NCBI RefSeq assembly: GCF_003473485.1
Contig: NC_053042.1
Span: 51,175,762 to 51,239,761 of the forward strand
Direction: 5' to 3'
Length of the DNA: 64,000 nucleotides
Origin: Medicago truncatula
Taxonomy: Eukaryota > Streptophyta > Magnoliopsida > Fabales > Fabaceae
Positions 35,107-47,680 of the stretch are shown in pieces (position 1 is the stretch's first letter; every line of letters starts with the position of its first letter). The position numbers and the translations under genes are program-made. Under the pieces are notes generated by a model that ran no database searches, had not been told where the DNA came from, and saw only the letters and a program-made list of their open reading frames with translations.

Positions 35107-37889
35107 CTATCTTCTGCGCTTTGATTCTTTCCGCATCTCTGTCATGTAGCTCTCCATATTTGCTTTCTTCCATAAGCATCTTAGCACAAGATCTTCCTTT
35201 GATGCTTCATCTATTAATAACAGGCACCAAATCGGTAAAAACCCATTAGGTTAAGAGCCCTCACGAAATAAGCTAGTCGGTTAGACTATGCATGTACAAT
35301 CTAGAACAACAAGTAATAAAAACATAAAAACAGGATGATTCTATTTCGGAAAACAAATTCTGCTACTTTCTCAGTGCCCAACGAACAAGATTCATTGTAG
35401 AGAAATTGTACTCACCTATACCTCTCCATCTGTCGTCAGGAAGACCAAGGGACCTTTGTGTCAGATAAGAAGCATCGTCCCAAGAATAAGGGCACTTTTT
35501 CACCTTGTATGTCCAAAACCAACAGCCAGACCATAGCAGCAGCTGGATGCAGGACAGAATTAATCAAGAGTTAAACATAAAACAATACATTAATATTCAC
35601 AGTTCATCACTACAAGTGGGAAAGAATTTCATGTACTAAATGAAGTAATTCGAGATTCTATGTATATGATTTCATCTTCCAAATAGAAGATTTTAACGCT
35701 GACCTTTCCTAAAGTATAAGGTAAAAGAATGAAGCGGACACCAATAAGTTTCCATATGGAGGGCCTTTCAGTTCCTGTTATCTGCAGATCAAGTTCTTCC
35801 TCCACTTTACTGAGGTCTTCCTCCACTTTTCTGTATATACAGGTCATTCAGATTGTGCCATTGTGTATCGGAAGTAAAGAATTTACAGACAATGAATCGA
35901 AATCTTATGAATCAAAGAGAAACTGGTTTAACAGAGGAAATGAAAGTTTGCAAGGAGGAACACCAAATTGAAAAGGCCAGTAGACATACGAAATAGGAAA
36001 CCACACACACGGACTATATAGAATCAGAATGATACCATACCTGTCCTTATTCTTTTGACCCTTCTTCTTATTTGTAATCCCACCACTGCGCTCAAGCTCC
36101 AACGCCCTTAGTTTATTTTTATAAGCAGGTGTCTTCTTCACCATGGCCACAGCCTTAATTAACACAAAAAGTCAGTGCAATGAATCTAGATGTTTTAATC
36201 TTTCGAAAACATTTCACAAATAACAAATAGAGCAGTTCGCACAAATTGATTATAGTTTATACATATCTTCAAAATGTAGTACATTGCGAAGGCCTAACCT
36301 ACTTAAAGTCTTTAATGTGCATCCAAGACTATAGACATTTTAAAACATTTTAGCTGAAAATGGCACCTACTATAGCTTCCTTGTGAATATATGTTCCAAA
36401 ATAGACAATATGGTTCTACGACCATAAATTGAATATCCAAATGAAGTGTCTTGTAAGAATTCAAAACCCCTCACATCATTGTGTCAAACTAATTGGCATA
36501 AGTAGGCTGAATGCAGTATTTAAGACCACAAATACATCTCTTCAGAACACCAACTAGTTGATTAGAGCACGTAGTGGGATAAATGCATATTTCACATTAA
36601 TAAAAGTGTGTACACTTTTGGCAATATGCTGCATAAGCAGTTAAATATGCGGAACATCATTTCAGATCAAATGATATTTAATATATCACAGTACCTGATT
36701 ATACCTTGTCGTTTGATTTAGATATTGGAAACCAGAAAGAATAAGAAGAAGGCCAACCAATACAGCACGAGGATCCTAGCAAGTCAAAGTACTAACTAAT
36801 CAGATTCAAGGGTAAAAAGTAAAAACCATCCATTCAATCAACATTTCAAGTCAACTACAACCAAAATATATTAATGGTCAGCAATAGAAACATAGCAAAT
36901 CTCACCGTCTTGTGACCATAGTACGCTCGATAGTATTGTGCAGTATTGTAAAACACCTGAGATAATAAAAATAAAAAAAAATATAAAAATAAAAAGATAG
37001 CTCAATTCTACTTCAATCAATGAACATTATTAACAAAGCACGGTTTAAAAGGATACCAAACTTATGCACGATAAAAAATCTAAATACCTCCTCTGGATGT
37101 GCAATTGCATAATCGTATTTTTCTCGTGTAGCTTCATCCTTCAAAATCTGTAAAGAAGTTATAATTCCATCATTCATAATGACACCATATCATTTTCCCA
37201 CCAAGATATAATGCAATGTGGCTACTTTTCAATTAGTTTCAACATTGAAAAACATTCAATTTTAACAAAGATGCACTCCAACTCTATGAACCGCTGACAC
37301 AGACAGCGGATACTGACACAACCATACCAATAATAATTTGACAAAATTTATTAAATGTAATCACATGTGTCGTGTGTTTGATCAGAGTTGTCGGTGCTAC
37401 AGAGCTCCAACTTTCAAAATCATTGAATAAAAGAATAAGCAAGTCACCTCATAAGCATTGGCAATTTTAACAAAAATCTTTCGCGATTCTGGATCAGGAT
37501 TTTTATCTGGATGACTGATTTAAATAGAAAAACAAAAAATAAATGAATCAATTATAAAAACACCAAATTAAGAGAATTAATGTAATATAAAGAGAGAAAT
37601 TTATAGAGAGAGGTACTGTTTCAAGGAGAGTTTGTAATAAGCTTTCTTGATTTCAGAAGAATTAGCACTCTGAGTAACCCTGCAAATAAAAAACGAGATT
37701 GGAGATCGAGAAAATTGAAAAAAAAAGAAAAGAAAATTGAGAAACCCTGCAAATCACGGATACTGACCCAAGAAGATCATAGCAATCGTCTTCGTCGCAG
37801 TAGATAGCCATAGAAGGACAAATGGTGGCTAAAATGAGAACCACCGCGAGAATTGGGCGCCACCGGAATTGTGCCGGCGGCGGATCCAT
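35107..37889 (-). CDS. ER-membrane DnaJ protein, DnaJ50/DNAJC25 type
   Basis: There are ten exons on the minus strand: 37768-37889, 37617-37679, 37448-37514, 37088-37147, 36906-36956, 36695-36775, 36041-36153, 35704-35830, 35416-35542 and 35107-35210. Every border is GT-AG and all phases close, giving 304 residues. A signal sequence (about 1-29) precedes a J domain starting at CYDLLGV, with HPD at 63-65 in HHPDKNPDPESR. Membrane segments lie at about 125-142 (VLVGLLLILSGFQYL) and 215-240 (GVRFILLPYTLGKLLLWSG). The end is very basic (MRKESKRRR). This is the layout of DNAJC25 and plant DnaJ 50: the J domain faces the ER lumen and stimulates Hsp70/BiP. Its client is unknown. Confidence 0.93.
37280..37410. 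mobile_element. GACAC-rich MITE in DnaJ gene intron
   Basis: GCTGACACAGACAGCGGATACTGACAC at the left and GTGTCGTGTG...GTTGTCGGTGCT at the right surround CCAATAATAATTTGA. It is the same family as 31137-31275, in the opposite orientation. Confidence 0.5.
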
Positions 37890-38763
37890 TTTGCTGATTT
37901 GATTCGCCGGAATTCGGTGTCGTCTCTGCTTTTATTTTTCAGTTGACCCAATACCGAACAGAAATTGCTCTTACAAATCTCAATCTATTTCGGATCTTCA
38001 ATGCTCCGAGATCCGACTTGAATTGTATGTAGTATTACGCATTTTTACACAATGCTGTCTTTTATATCCTTACAGACAAGTTTTTTCAGTTTTCACATGG
38101 TTTTCTAATTAATTAGTTTACTTTGTTGACTAATTCTAATTATTATTATTTAGGAGAGTTAACGCTTATTATCCTCTCCATGTGTATTTTGAGTTTCCTC
38201 TGAAAAAAGTATTTTGAGTTTAATTTCTATAAAATTATGTCATTTTGGTAAAAAAAAAAATTCTTTTAAATTATATGTTACTTTATAATATAAAGACTCA
38301 TTAATGCTTATTTTCTTATTATGTCTCATGCTATTTATTACTTTATTTTTTTTATTTTTTTTGAAGGACTAATTCTATTAATTTATGTTTTCCATAACAT
38401 TAATAAAGATTATTTTGTAAAACAATTTACAATTACTCTTTTCTACATAATATTAACTACAATTTTTAATTTATATGAAATCGTTAAAATGATATATAAT
38501 TTGGAATGAATGGAATATATATAATACATTTATTGATAGGTTGTTACGTTAATTAATAATTATAAAAATTCATTTTTTTTAAATAAGATTATAACAATTC
38601 ATATTTCCTCCCTAAAAGAAACAATGTATATGTTTTTAATTACATTAAATAATCGGACAACATATCGTTAAATGCATAAATAAAATAATTTTACATTAAC
38701 AAGACATCCTAATTAAATTCATATGCTATTTTTATTTTACCCTTTTCACCTTCAACCTTGATT
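37890..38763. other. Intergenic upstream of the DnaJ gene
   Basis: This is the promoter side of the DnaJ gene and AT-rich DNA beyond it. No TATA box stands out and there is no other gene. Confidence 0.4.
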
Positions 38764-38772
38764 TTAATATTT

Positions 38773-38957
38773 GGGTCTTGCTAACCGGTGTCTTCGGGGC
38801 ATTGGTTAAGCATACCATAAAAGGGAATTATTATTATAAAAGGAAATTATTTTTGACTTTATTATCATTAATTACACAATTTCAATGCATTAACTACTAT
38901 ATAATTTTCTTTTTCATATCCTTAACAGTACTCCGGAGACACCGGTTAGCATTTCCC
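38773..38957. mobile_element. Mutator-type MITE, 9-bp target duplication TTAATATTT
   Basis: GGGTCTTGCTAACCGGTGTC at the left matches GGGAAATGCTAACCGGTGTC read inward from the right. Exact TTAATATTT copies flank it (38764-38772, 38958-38966). It is 185 bp and non-coding. Confidence 0.85.
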
Positions 38958-40070
38958 TTAATATTTATAAACAACATGTGGTTACAATTCTCATTTCACA
39001 AACGGGTCAAACCAAATCACAGATTCTAAGAATTAATATTACCATAAGAATTAATATTACCATAATTGATCTGCCGGTCCCTTAAGTTATTTTTTTTATT
39101 CAATTTGGTCTCATAAATCTTAACTTTATCAAACACGTTCCTTAAATTATTTCATTTATTCAATTTGATTCAATTTTGATAATTTTAATCTTCTAAAAAA
39201 CAGACTGTTGAATTATGGAAGTCTATCAGATTTTATAATGTATCACCAACACTAATCTTCATCTACATTCATCCTTTCAAACACATACCAATAAACACAT
39301 ACCCACAATTTTTCAGATCTTACCTTGAAAGCAGTGAATTAATTTCCTTAGTTCCAGATCTGCACCTTTGCTTATATCCGGAAATGGGTTTATAAATTCA
39401 ACAACTTCATCCAATCTGTACCTTTTTTGCTGCTATTTTTTTTTCTGCTGTGATTGGCTGCCTAGCGTGTTGTGGAGCTGGTGGTGGTTTCTAGGCTTTG
39501 GTTTTGATGTGTTTTGTGGCATCTGTTTTGCCTTTTTTTTTTTTTTTTTTCTGCCTACGGCTACTGATTTTTATGGTGTCATGTTGTATTCTTGTGATAT
39601 AACCCATTATCCGCCTTGTATGTTATGTTATCTTCTCCGTCTTGCGATATAACCCATTCTTCTGATATTAAACACTGAAAACGTTTTTTGTTGGTTCTGA
39701 ATCGTGTTGTTAGAATGGTTGGTGGTGGAAGCATAAGGGATGAGTATTCGTTGGTAATTTCCAACACCAACGTTTTTGCAGCGCTTGATACTTTGAAGAA
39801 GAAGAAGAAATTAGACAAGGATGAATGATGAAGGATGATGAAGATGATGGAAGAAGATGAAGAAAGTAAATAAATTAGGTGTTGGTGATACACTATAAAA
39901 TCTGATAGATCTCTCTAATTTAACGGTCTATTTTTTTGGAGGATTATAATTATCAAAATTGAATCAAATTGAATGAATGAAATAATTTAAGAGACGTATT
40001 TGAAAAAGTTAAAACTTATGGGACTAAATTAAATAAAAGAAATAATTTAAGAGACCAGCAGATCAATTAA

Positions 40071-40930
40071 GACTGGTGCTAGTTACACCCAAAAAAAAAC
40101 TAGTTACACTCAAATTTATTTAAAATTTTACAATAATATCAAAATTGTCCTCTTCATGTAAATTTTTAAAAACCCATCTTTTATGATCGTTCTGAACCCT
40201 TACCCCCTTTCATCCACAAATCACCATAGATGTGCAACCAATATCTGAATCAACATCTTTGTTATTGATCTGTATTATATTCATAAAGGTTAGTGAATTT
40301 CATGAATTTCATTTTCAATGAGTTTCTATTTGTTTATTGTTTGTTTTGGTATGAGATATGTTCAATTTAGGTTAGTGTAAATTAAGTTTACTTATGTTCA
40401 ATTTAGGTTAATGTAAATTTAGTTTACTTATGTCAATGTAAATTAAGTTTACTTATTATGTTCAATCTAAGTTAATGTAAATTTAGTTTACTTTACCTTC
40501 AATCTAGGTTAGTGTAAATTCAGTTTACATGTATATAAGAGGTTAGTGTAAACTCAGTTTACTCAATCGAGGTTAATGTAAATTAAGTTTACTTATGTTC
40601 AATCTAGGTTAATATAAATTCAGTTTACTTATGTTCAATTTAGGTTAATGTAAATTTAGTTTACTTATGTCAATGTAAATTAAGTTTACTTATGTTCAAT
40701 TTAGGTTAATGTAAATTTAGTTTACTTATGTTCAATCTAGGTTAATGTAAATTTAGTTTAATCAATCTAGGTTAATGTAAATTAAGTTTACTTATGTTGA
40801 GTTAATGTAAATTCAGTTTACTTATTCAATTTAGGTTAATGTAAATTAAGTTTATTTATGTTCAACTTAGGGGTATATTAATCATTCTAGGGTGTAACTT
40901 GTTTTTTTTTGGGTGTGACTAGCACCGGTC
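40071..40930. mobile_element. Mutator-type element filled with a 36-bp satellite
   Basis: The ends GACTGGTGCTAGTTACACCC and (read inward) GACCGGTGCTAGTCACACCC are flanked by exact ATCAATTAA (40062-40070, 40931-40939). It is 860 bp and non-coding. More than half of it is a tandem array, and the insertion sits in the end of an older element. Confidence 0.88.
40355..40866. repeat. Tandem array, unit about 36 bp
   Basis: The unit is approximately TTCAATCTAGGTTAATGTAA followed by ATTTAGTTTACTTATG, repeated with some shortened units. Each unit has a near-palindrome GTAAATTNAGTTTAC. The units are not separated by unique spacers. Confidence 0.85.
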
Positions 40931-41069
40931 ATCAATTAAGCCTAAATAGTTTTATTCTTGAAGGAAGAAATAATAAAATTGAATGATTTTCTTTTTTAAG
41001 TAGAAATAACTTTAAAACGAAGGAAGTGTTAAAGAAATCGATAATCTGAAAGTACAGTTGCTGCTAGCT

Positions 41070-43338
41070 ATGCCAATTTCACGATTATGTCCAAACATAC
41101 ATCCATTTCTACAAATCAAAGCATGCAACGGAAACAACAACGACAATGGATCGAAGTCAGTTACAGGAAAACCCAAGGTCAGTCCCCAGCTGAACCGGTG
41201 GTCCAGGGCTCGTGCAATACGTTCCGGTCGAAAATTGGACCGGTCTAGTCCACGAACTCAAACCATAGAACCCAACAACTCTCAACCTACAGTCCTCTTC
41301 GCGGTCGACCCGGATGACACTGTCAGTGAAGACGGGTCAGAGTTTAGGGCTAAGTCCATATATATTGTCTCTGATGGAACCGGTTGGACCGCTGAACACT
41401 GTGTTAATGCTGCTTTGGGTCAGTTTGATTATTGCTTGGTTGATCGTGGTTGCCCTGTTAGTACTCATATGTTTTCTGGGGTAACTTTTCTAACCCTTCA
41501 TTCTTTATCCACTTTGCTTTATACCCACCCCACCCACACAACGCTGTAATTGTCAATAAACAAATTAGTCCTCCAAATTGTGATATTTATCATAGTAATC
41601 TTCATTTTTGCATATTGACACATACGTCAGTTAAAATGGTCCAATCTATTAGCTTTTATTCTTAGAGGCTATGCCGTTGTAGATTAACCGCACATTTTAG
41701 GGAGCCCATGCAGTTTGTGAGTAATTACAATTACAATTGTGCATGGACTAGTTACTACTTACTAGTAAATTAGTTTAAGAGAGAACTACATTTTTTAGTC
41801 AAATTAGTCTCTCATGTGATGGTATGATCGTCGTGGAGAAATTACATATTCCGATAATGTGTCAGGCCATAGTTCTTAAGACTAAAAGTTATTATCTCCG
41901 TCCCTATTTGTAAAACCCTATGGCCAATGCGTAAGAATTAAGAAAAAATATTTTTACATTAAATTTGCTAGCAATATACATTCACTTCCTAAAATGTTCT
42001 TCAATTATTAAGTGAAATAAATGGTTAGCCTTTTAATTTTCTCCATTTAATTAAGGGTATTTTTATGAAAAGATCATTAATGTATTTTGTAATTTGGAAA
42101 TTGTCTTATAAAAAGGGACAATTTTTTTACAAAGGTGTCTTACATACAGGGACAAAGGTAGTAATAAAGAGACTATTTATTTATTTTGAAAACTCGGTAT
42201 CCGGTTCAAAGACCAACAAATAAAGAGACTATTTTGACCGACATTTTACAATCTGAGGATGTATTAGCTAATTTGTAAGTTGTTAAAAAAAAATTGCTAA
42301 TCCGAAAAAATTAGGGACTATTTTTACCAATAATTACAATTCCGTGGAACAATATTCTTATTCACTCGAAAATAGCATATATTATACTATTCAAAACACT
42401 AATTTTAATCATCGCAATTTTTGTTTTTTTGACAAATTGTTTATATTTTGTTGTTGTTGACTAGATTGATGATGTAGAGAGGTTATTGGAGATAATAAAG
42501 CAAGCAGTGAAGGAAGATGCACTGGTTGTGTATACTTTAGCTGATTCTTCATTTTCTTCAGCAGCTGAGAAGGCCTGCAAATTATGGGGTGTGCCTTCTA
42601 CCAATGTACTAGGACCCATTACAGAGGCCATTGCTTCTCATCTGGGTGTGTCTCCTTCTGGCCTTCCTCGTGGTGCTTCTGGCGTTCCTCTCTCCGATGA
42701 TTACTTTCGTAGGATTGAAGCTATTGAATTCACTATCAAGCAAGATGACGGGGCATCTCCACAGAATCTTGCCAAGGCTGATATTGTTCTTACCGGGGTT
42801 TCCCGAACCGGGAAGACACCTTTGTCTATTTATCTTGCTCAGAAAGGGTATAAGGTCGCCAACGTACCGATTGTGATGGGCGTGGAAATGCCTAGGACTC
42901 TCTTTCAGGTTGATCCAAAGAAGGTTTTTGGCTTGACTATAAACCATGGTGTTTTACAGGACATTAGAAAAACAAGGGCTAAAACTTTGGGTTTTAGTTC
43001 AGAATCACGGACTAATTATTCGGAGATGGATTATATTCGAGAGGAACTTGAATTTGCAGGAAGGCTCTTTGCTCAGAACCCTGTCTGGCCCGTTATTGGT
43101 AACTATACTAAATTCTACTCGATTTCAAATTTTTATTATTCAAACTGTGATTTTGATTAGTTCAAAGGGTGTTGCAAAATATTACATTCAAACTAATGCT
43201 GATGGATTCTAAATTTTTTCACTAATATATACAGATGTGACTGCTAAAGCGATAGAAGAAACTGCAGCAGTTGTATTGAGGCTGTTCCATGACCGCAAGC
43301 ATAAGTACACAATGTCTAGCATCTCAAAACGCTATTAG
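41070..43338 (+). CDS. RP1: Pyruvate, phosphate dikinase regulatory protein, chloroplast
   Basis: There are three exons: 41070-41480, 42465-43098 and 43235-43338, giving 382 residues. The true ATG is at 41070 ([10 protein letters not shown]). The protein is a bifunctional kinase/phosphotransferase that inactivates PPDK by ADP-dependent phosphorylation of a Thr next to the catalytic His, and reverses this with phosphate, giving light/dark control. The Ser/Thr/Arg-rich first 80 or so residues look like a plastid transit peptide. The DUF299 core follows: [27 protein letters not shown], and the nucleotide-binding loop GVSRTGKT at 248-255 before [17 protein letters not shown]. It cannot be decided here whether it is the RP1 or RP2 orthologue. 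Intron 1 holds a MITE. A fossil of exon 1 lies at 49211-49320. Confidence 0.93.
41893..42164. mobile_element. MITE in regulatory-protein intron 1
   Basis: TATCTCCGTCCCTATTTGTA at the left is mirrored by TACATACAGGGACAAAGGTA at the right. It is related to the element at 6735-7013. Confidence 0.65.
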
Positions 43339-45088
43339 GGATGTCGATTTTCTCTCGTTGAACTCCATATTGTAAAGCATCAAAGTTGTATACTATTGCA
43401 ATGCAGAATTTGTTGACTACTCGTAAATCGTTATCATACACAGTCGTATATTTTAGCCAACAGGTATGCCTTTTTTTGTGTCATATATCATTCTACGTTA
43501 TATATATTATGGACCATTGCTATCAATTTCGAAACTTGTATAATACGATTCTAAGAAATAAAATAAAATGCTAGTTAATCTTGAACAGTAACTTACTAGA
43601 CTCAGCTGTGGAAAAGCTGATTTTCTCGGATGGACTTGCCTATAATTGTAAAACTTCCATCATTAAAGTTGGTGGGTGCTGGTGACTTCTCTTGTGAAAA
43701 ATACAGAGGAATACAATGAATAAGTAGAAATGCAGTTTTCTTTCCTTCAACGGAAAGGAAGCTCTGTTCCTGCCAAATTGGTGTAGTATTTCTCCATAGT
43801 TTGGTTTTCAAAGTCAAATATAGAAAACTGGGGGCTAGGAAGCCTTTTTTTATTGCTTGCATAATTGGCTCTAATAGTCTTATGGTTCCTGTAATATTTA
43901 ATTCTTATGCCGGCATTATTATTGATATATTAGATGTCTATTTTCTTGCCAAACTATCCGGTGGGATTTAATATTCATGAACTGTGTTTGCATTAACTTG
44001 TTGAAAAATAATACGTAGCATGTTAAAAATGTTGAAAATCTTAAATTCCAATTTTCGTGCAGCCTATATAGGCATTTAAAGTATTTATGTATGATTACTG
44101 GTGTACCAAACATGCCTATAGGCAGGCACAAGAACAGGGGCACGCGAACGGTGAGTTTCTTTCATTCATTATTTCCTTCCTTTCCATTGACAAGTTCAAT
44201 GACAACCACGTATGTTGTAGTCTGAGTTGCTAATATTCTGTTCTTGTTGGCCTAACTGGGATGTATGGACTAAATTTTTTACTGTAACCATAGAACAACT
44301 ATTTTCTCCTCGTCTAAGGATTTGAAGTTTGTTCATGGCCGAGGACAAGATTAATGCAAACTGAGAATGACTGTTTAACTTCTATCAGTGGCAAACATCA
44401 ATCTTAAGATAAAGATTCTTTGTTAAAAAGGATCTAATGTTCACATGCTTCTAGTTGTACACAACATATGAAATTTGCCAAATTAAACTAAATGATTCAC
44501 ACATGACACACCTAGTTTATTCTGAAACTGTTCCCAATATATCAACATTATTTATTATTTGTACCGGAAAAACAACTAGTGGGTTGCATCTTTAATGATG
44601 ATGGGTGAATAGTGATAAAGACCAAATATTTCGTTCAGTGTGCATGTCTTTTAGAGCCCACTGCTCACGGCATTGCACTTTTGTTTTGTAGCCTGTAGGT
44701 AGCTCTCATGGCATTTTGCACTATTGCTCTCCTTTTCCTTATCTTCTCTTTAAATTACAAAAATGGAAAAAAGTTCAATTCCTATTAGGGAATGCATGTA
44801 AGAGTAAAACAGAACATAATGATACAGGTGAGGTATATAAATCTTTAGGAGAGAAAAAGCAAAAAGTAACTTTCTCATTCTCCAATTCCACTATGCCCTG
44901 CAATAAGACACTAAACAAACTAAAAGAGCTCCCTCATTCATGTGATCTTTATCATTATCAGCTGTTATAAAAGAAATATTCCTTCCCCCCTATCACAGTG
45001 CACAATACATCAATGTATCTCCAAAAGAGGTAACTGATTCTGACATAAAGATAGTGGAAACTCTAGTTACCATTTGTAACTTATGTAA
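43339..45088. repeat. Duplicated spacer, left copy
   Basis: After the regulatory-protein 3' flank, the DNA from about 43680 on recurs in the same order at about 50280-52425. Matching landmarks are GAAGCTCTGTTC with ATTTCTCCATAGTTTGGTTT, AATCTTAAGATAAAG.TTCTTTG, and GTAGGTAGCTCTCATGGCAT. No gene was seen in it. Confidence 0.75.
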
Positions 45089-46346
45089 CTACTGCAAATC
45101 ACTCCCATGTTCAACTCCATTATGCTTGCTGACAGTAAGAGTCAAGTATATCCATAACAAAGTTCCCACGTTGGACCTGTTTCAAAACATATGAATCAAG
45201 GCGCATTGTGTGAATGACTAAGAATTGAGAATCATACATTGTGGCAAAAACGAGAACTTTTTTAGGGTCAAGTAGCTAGGAGAAAGAAGGTCTAAAACTA
45301 CTTCTCCATGCATGTTACTAGTAGGTTTCCTATTTTTTTTCAACTTAACTGATCTTCAACCACGCTCACAATTTCCAGTTTACAAAATCCCCGTGCAATC
45401 CAATTGGGTATGAGATGATCATACTGATGACGTTTTTTTCTTCTTCTAACCCACCGTAATTAAAGTCTTTGCCCCTAATAGGCACCTTAGATTATCTCCA
45501 CGACTTAGTTCATTTGGATCCGCTGTGAGACTAAATCTCATATTGACAACGAGACATTTTTTTATACTGTCGTTGGGTTGCCTCACAAATTGGATGCTGA
45601 CAACTATAGTACTAAATTACTAATGGAGAATGCTAGTTATCACGAGAGATAACATAGCGAACAATTCACGGATGGTTATTTAACACTTAAGATATTTTCT
45701 TAATGCAATACAATGTCCTCCCTTGTTTTCCGGCAGGAACAACTTTACATGGCTAAAGCTTTGTGGTGATTCCTTCGGGACATGTTTTCTCGTGAGCAAT
45801 AGCAATGTTCATTACTAATACTCATAATATACATCATAAGACAACCTAGGAATCAATCAGGGGACACCCACCTTGGCATGACATAAGTGCATGTTGGTTA
45901 CGAATGATTTTACCATTTGAATTTAGTCACCAATGAAAACAAACACACCTAAGGTTGATAATTACATAAAACTTTTTTCCACTGAAGAAGACATGCATGA
46001 AAACAAAATCCCAACTAGGCGAGTAGATTGGTCCAGATCTTTAAGATAAAAACAAAAATATATTTAGATTCTTTCATGCATATTTTTGTTCTTATGCACA
46101 AATTTTTCTTTAAATGGCCATGTGACATCCAAAAAATTCAAACGAAGATGATCCAAATCCTAATAAATGAAAAACAAAAACAAAGTTTAAGTTAGAAGAA
46201 AACAATGAACAAGTCGGTAACACTTTGGAATGGCAATGGTACCGTTCGGAGAGCACGTAGTAAGGACAATATCCTTGTCTTGAAGTGTGACATTGCCACT
46301 CATATCCCTATCACCCAAACACTGTTCCTTTCCTAGAAAGGCTCCT
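45089..46346 (-). pseudogene. Partial copy 1 of the membrane-anchored gene
   Basis: Minus-strand relics match the last three exons of the gene at 52426-55301. The final exon is at 45089-45176 (SNVGTLLWIYLTLTVSKHNG), whose frame runs past the parent's stop. The anchor exon is at about 45235-45310, with a stop where the parent has Trp before LLDPKKVLVFAT. The RSLSR exon is at about 46242-46346. A MITE (45625-45810) has landed in the intron. It is not functional. Confidence 0.8.
45625..45810. mobile_element. Mutator-type MITE, 9-bp target duplication ATTACTAAT
   Basis: The ends GGAGAATGCTAGTTATCACG and (inward) GAACATTGCTATTGCTCACG are flanked by exact ATTACTAAT (45616-45624, 45811-45819). The duplicated segment keeps the empty site with a single ATTACTAAT at 47075-47083. 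It is the same family as 21658-21838. Confidence 0.9.
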
Positions 46347-46384
46347 CTGCAACTATTATATATACGAGTTGAGAATCTTACATT

Positions 46385-47634
46385 GTGGCAATGACAAGAA
46401 CTTTTTTAGGGTCAAGTAGTCAGGAAGAAGAACGTCCAAAACTACTTCTCCATCTTATACATTTGTTTTCATTTGTGGTGTTACACATGTGATGCACTAG
46501 CTGTGGGTTTGTTGAATTCTGTGTGGACCCTACCGCTACCACCGTTGAATTGCAAGATCCTAACAGAGCATCTACAGTTGAAACTCATAATCAATAGAAG
46601 TATGTACATTGCAAGTTCACAACAATAATGTCCAGATTTTTTTATAATTGACAGTACATGTGGCCCCCAAGTATAGTGTACCAACGACATATTAATTACA
46701 TATGATAATATTATATATCTTCACTTTAGCCTTGTTTATCATTGACCCAGAAACCTGGTTTTCACAGAGCTATGGTTGACAATTTTACATGTAGGTTTCC
46801 TATTTTTTTAACTTTAACTGATCTTCAACAACTCACAATTTCCAGTTTACAAAATCCCCGTGCAAATCTTATTGGTTCTAAGATGATCATCCGGCCGACG
46901 TTTTATTTTAACCCACTGCAATTAGAATCTTTATCCCCTGGTAGACACCTTAGTATTTCCACGACTTAGGCCATTTGGTTCCGCAATGAGATTAAATCTC
47001 ATATTGACTATGAGACATTTTTTTGTGCGTGCTTGGGTTGCCTCGCAATAGGATACTGACAACTATACTACTAAATTACTAATACTCATAATATATATAT
47101 ATGTGTGTATCATAAGAAAACCTATGAATCAATCAGGGGACACCCACCTTCGCAATAATGACATAAGTACATGTTGGTTATGAATGATTTTACCATTTGA
47201 ATTTAGACACCAATGTTCACCGATGAAAACAAACACACCTAAAGTTGATAATTACATAAACGTTTTTCAACTGAAGAAGACATGCATGAAAACAAAATCG
47301 CAAGTAGGCGAGTAGATTGGTCCGGTCTATAAGATAAAAACAAAAATATATTTGGATTCTTTCATGCATATTTTTGTACTTATGCACAGATTTTTCTTTA
47401 AATGACCATGTGATCAAAAAAACTCAAACGAAGATGATCCAAATCCTAATAAATGAAAAACAAAAACAAAGTTTAAGTTAGAAGAAAACAATGAACAAGT
47501 CGGTAAAACTTTGGAATTGCAATGGTATTATTCGGAGACCATGTAGTAAGGACAGTATCCTTGTCTTGAAGTGTGACATTGCCACTCACATTCCTATCAC
47601 CCCAACACTGTGTTCCTGTCCTAGAAAGGCTCCT
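46385..47634 (-). pseudogene. Partial copy 2 of the membrane-anchored gene
   Basis: The RSLSR exon (about 47530-47634: GDRNVSGNVTLQDKD retained) and the anchor exon (46385-46580) survive with their intron, while the last exon is missing. The anchor exon has TGA in place of the Trp before LLDPKKVLV, and other frame faults. It joins directly to copy 1, so an unequal exchange probably fused two copies. Upstream intron similarity continues to about 48568. Confidence 0.8.
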
Positions 47635-47680
47635 CTGCAACTATATGTTGTTTAAAATAAATCACGTGAAAGAAATTAGA

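Larger units (their letters stand above)
39059..40944. mobile_element. Inverted-repeat element with about 190-bp arms, split by a later insertion
   Basis: The arm at about 39059-39250 (AATTGATCTGCCGGTCCCTT...GTATCACCAACAC) recurs inverted at 39880-40070. The last bases of the right arm (GCC) lie beyond the insertion at 40071-40930, at about 40940-40944. The interior (39250-39880) contains T- and GAA-rich sequence and unrecognised open frames (39368-39652 +, 39579-39893 -). The left tip is degenerate. Confidence 0.7.

Noticed and set aside
40355-40866. CRISPR-like array of 36-bp repeats
   Set aside because: Units are head-to-tail with no unique spacers, in a plant nuclear transposon. It is a minisatellite.
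41058-41069. Extended start of the PPDK regulatory protein (LLAMP...)
   Set aside because: The upstream codon is TTG; the first ATG is at 41070.
42609-42947. Antisense open frame within regulatory-protein exon 2
   Set aside because: It is a mirror of a strongly supported coding exon and has no features of its own.
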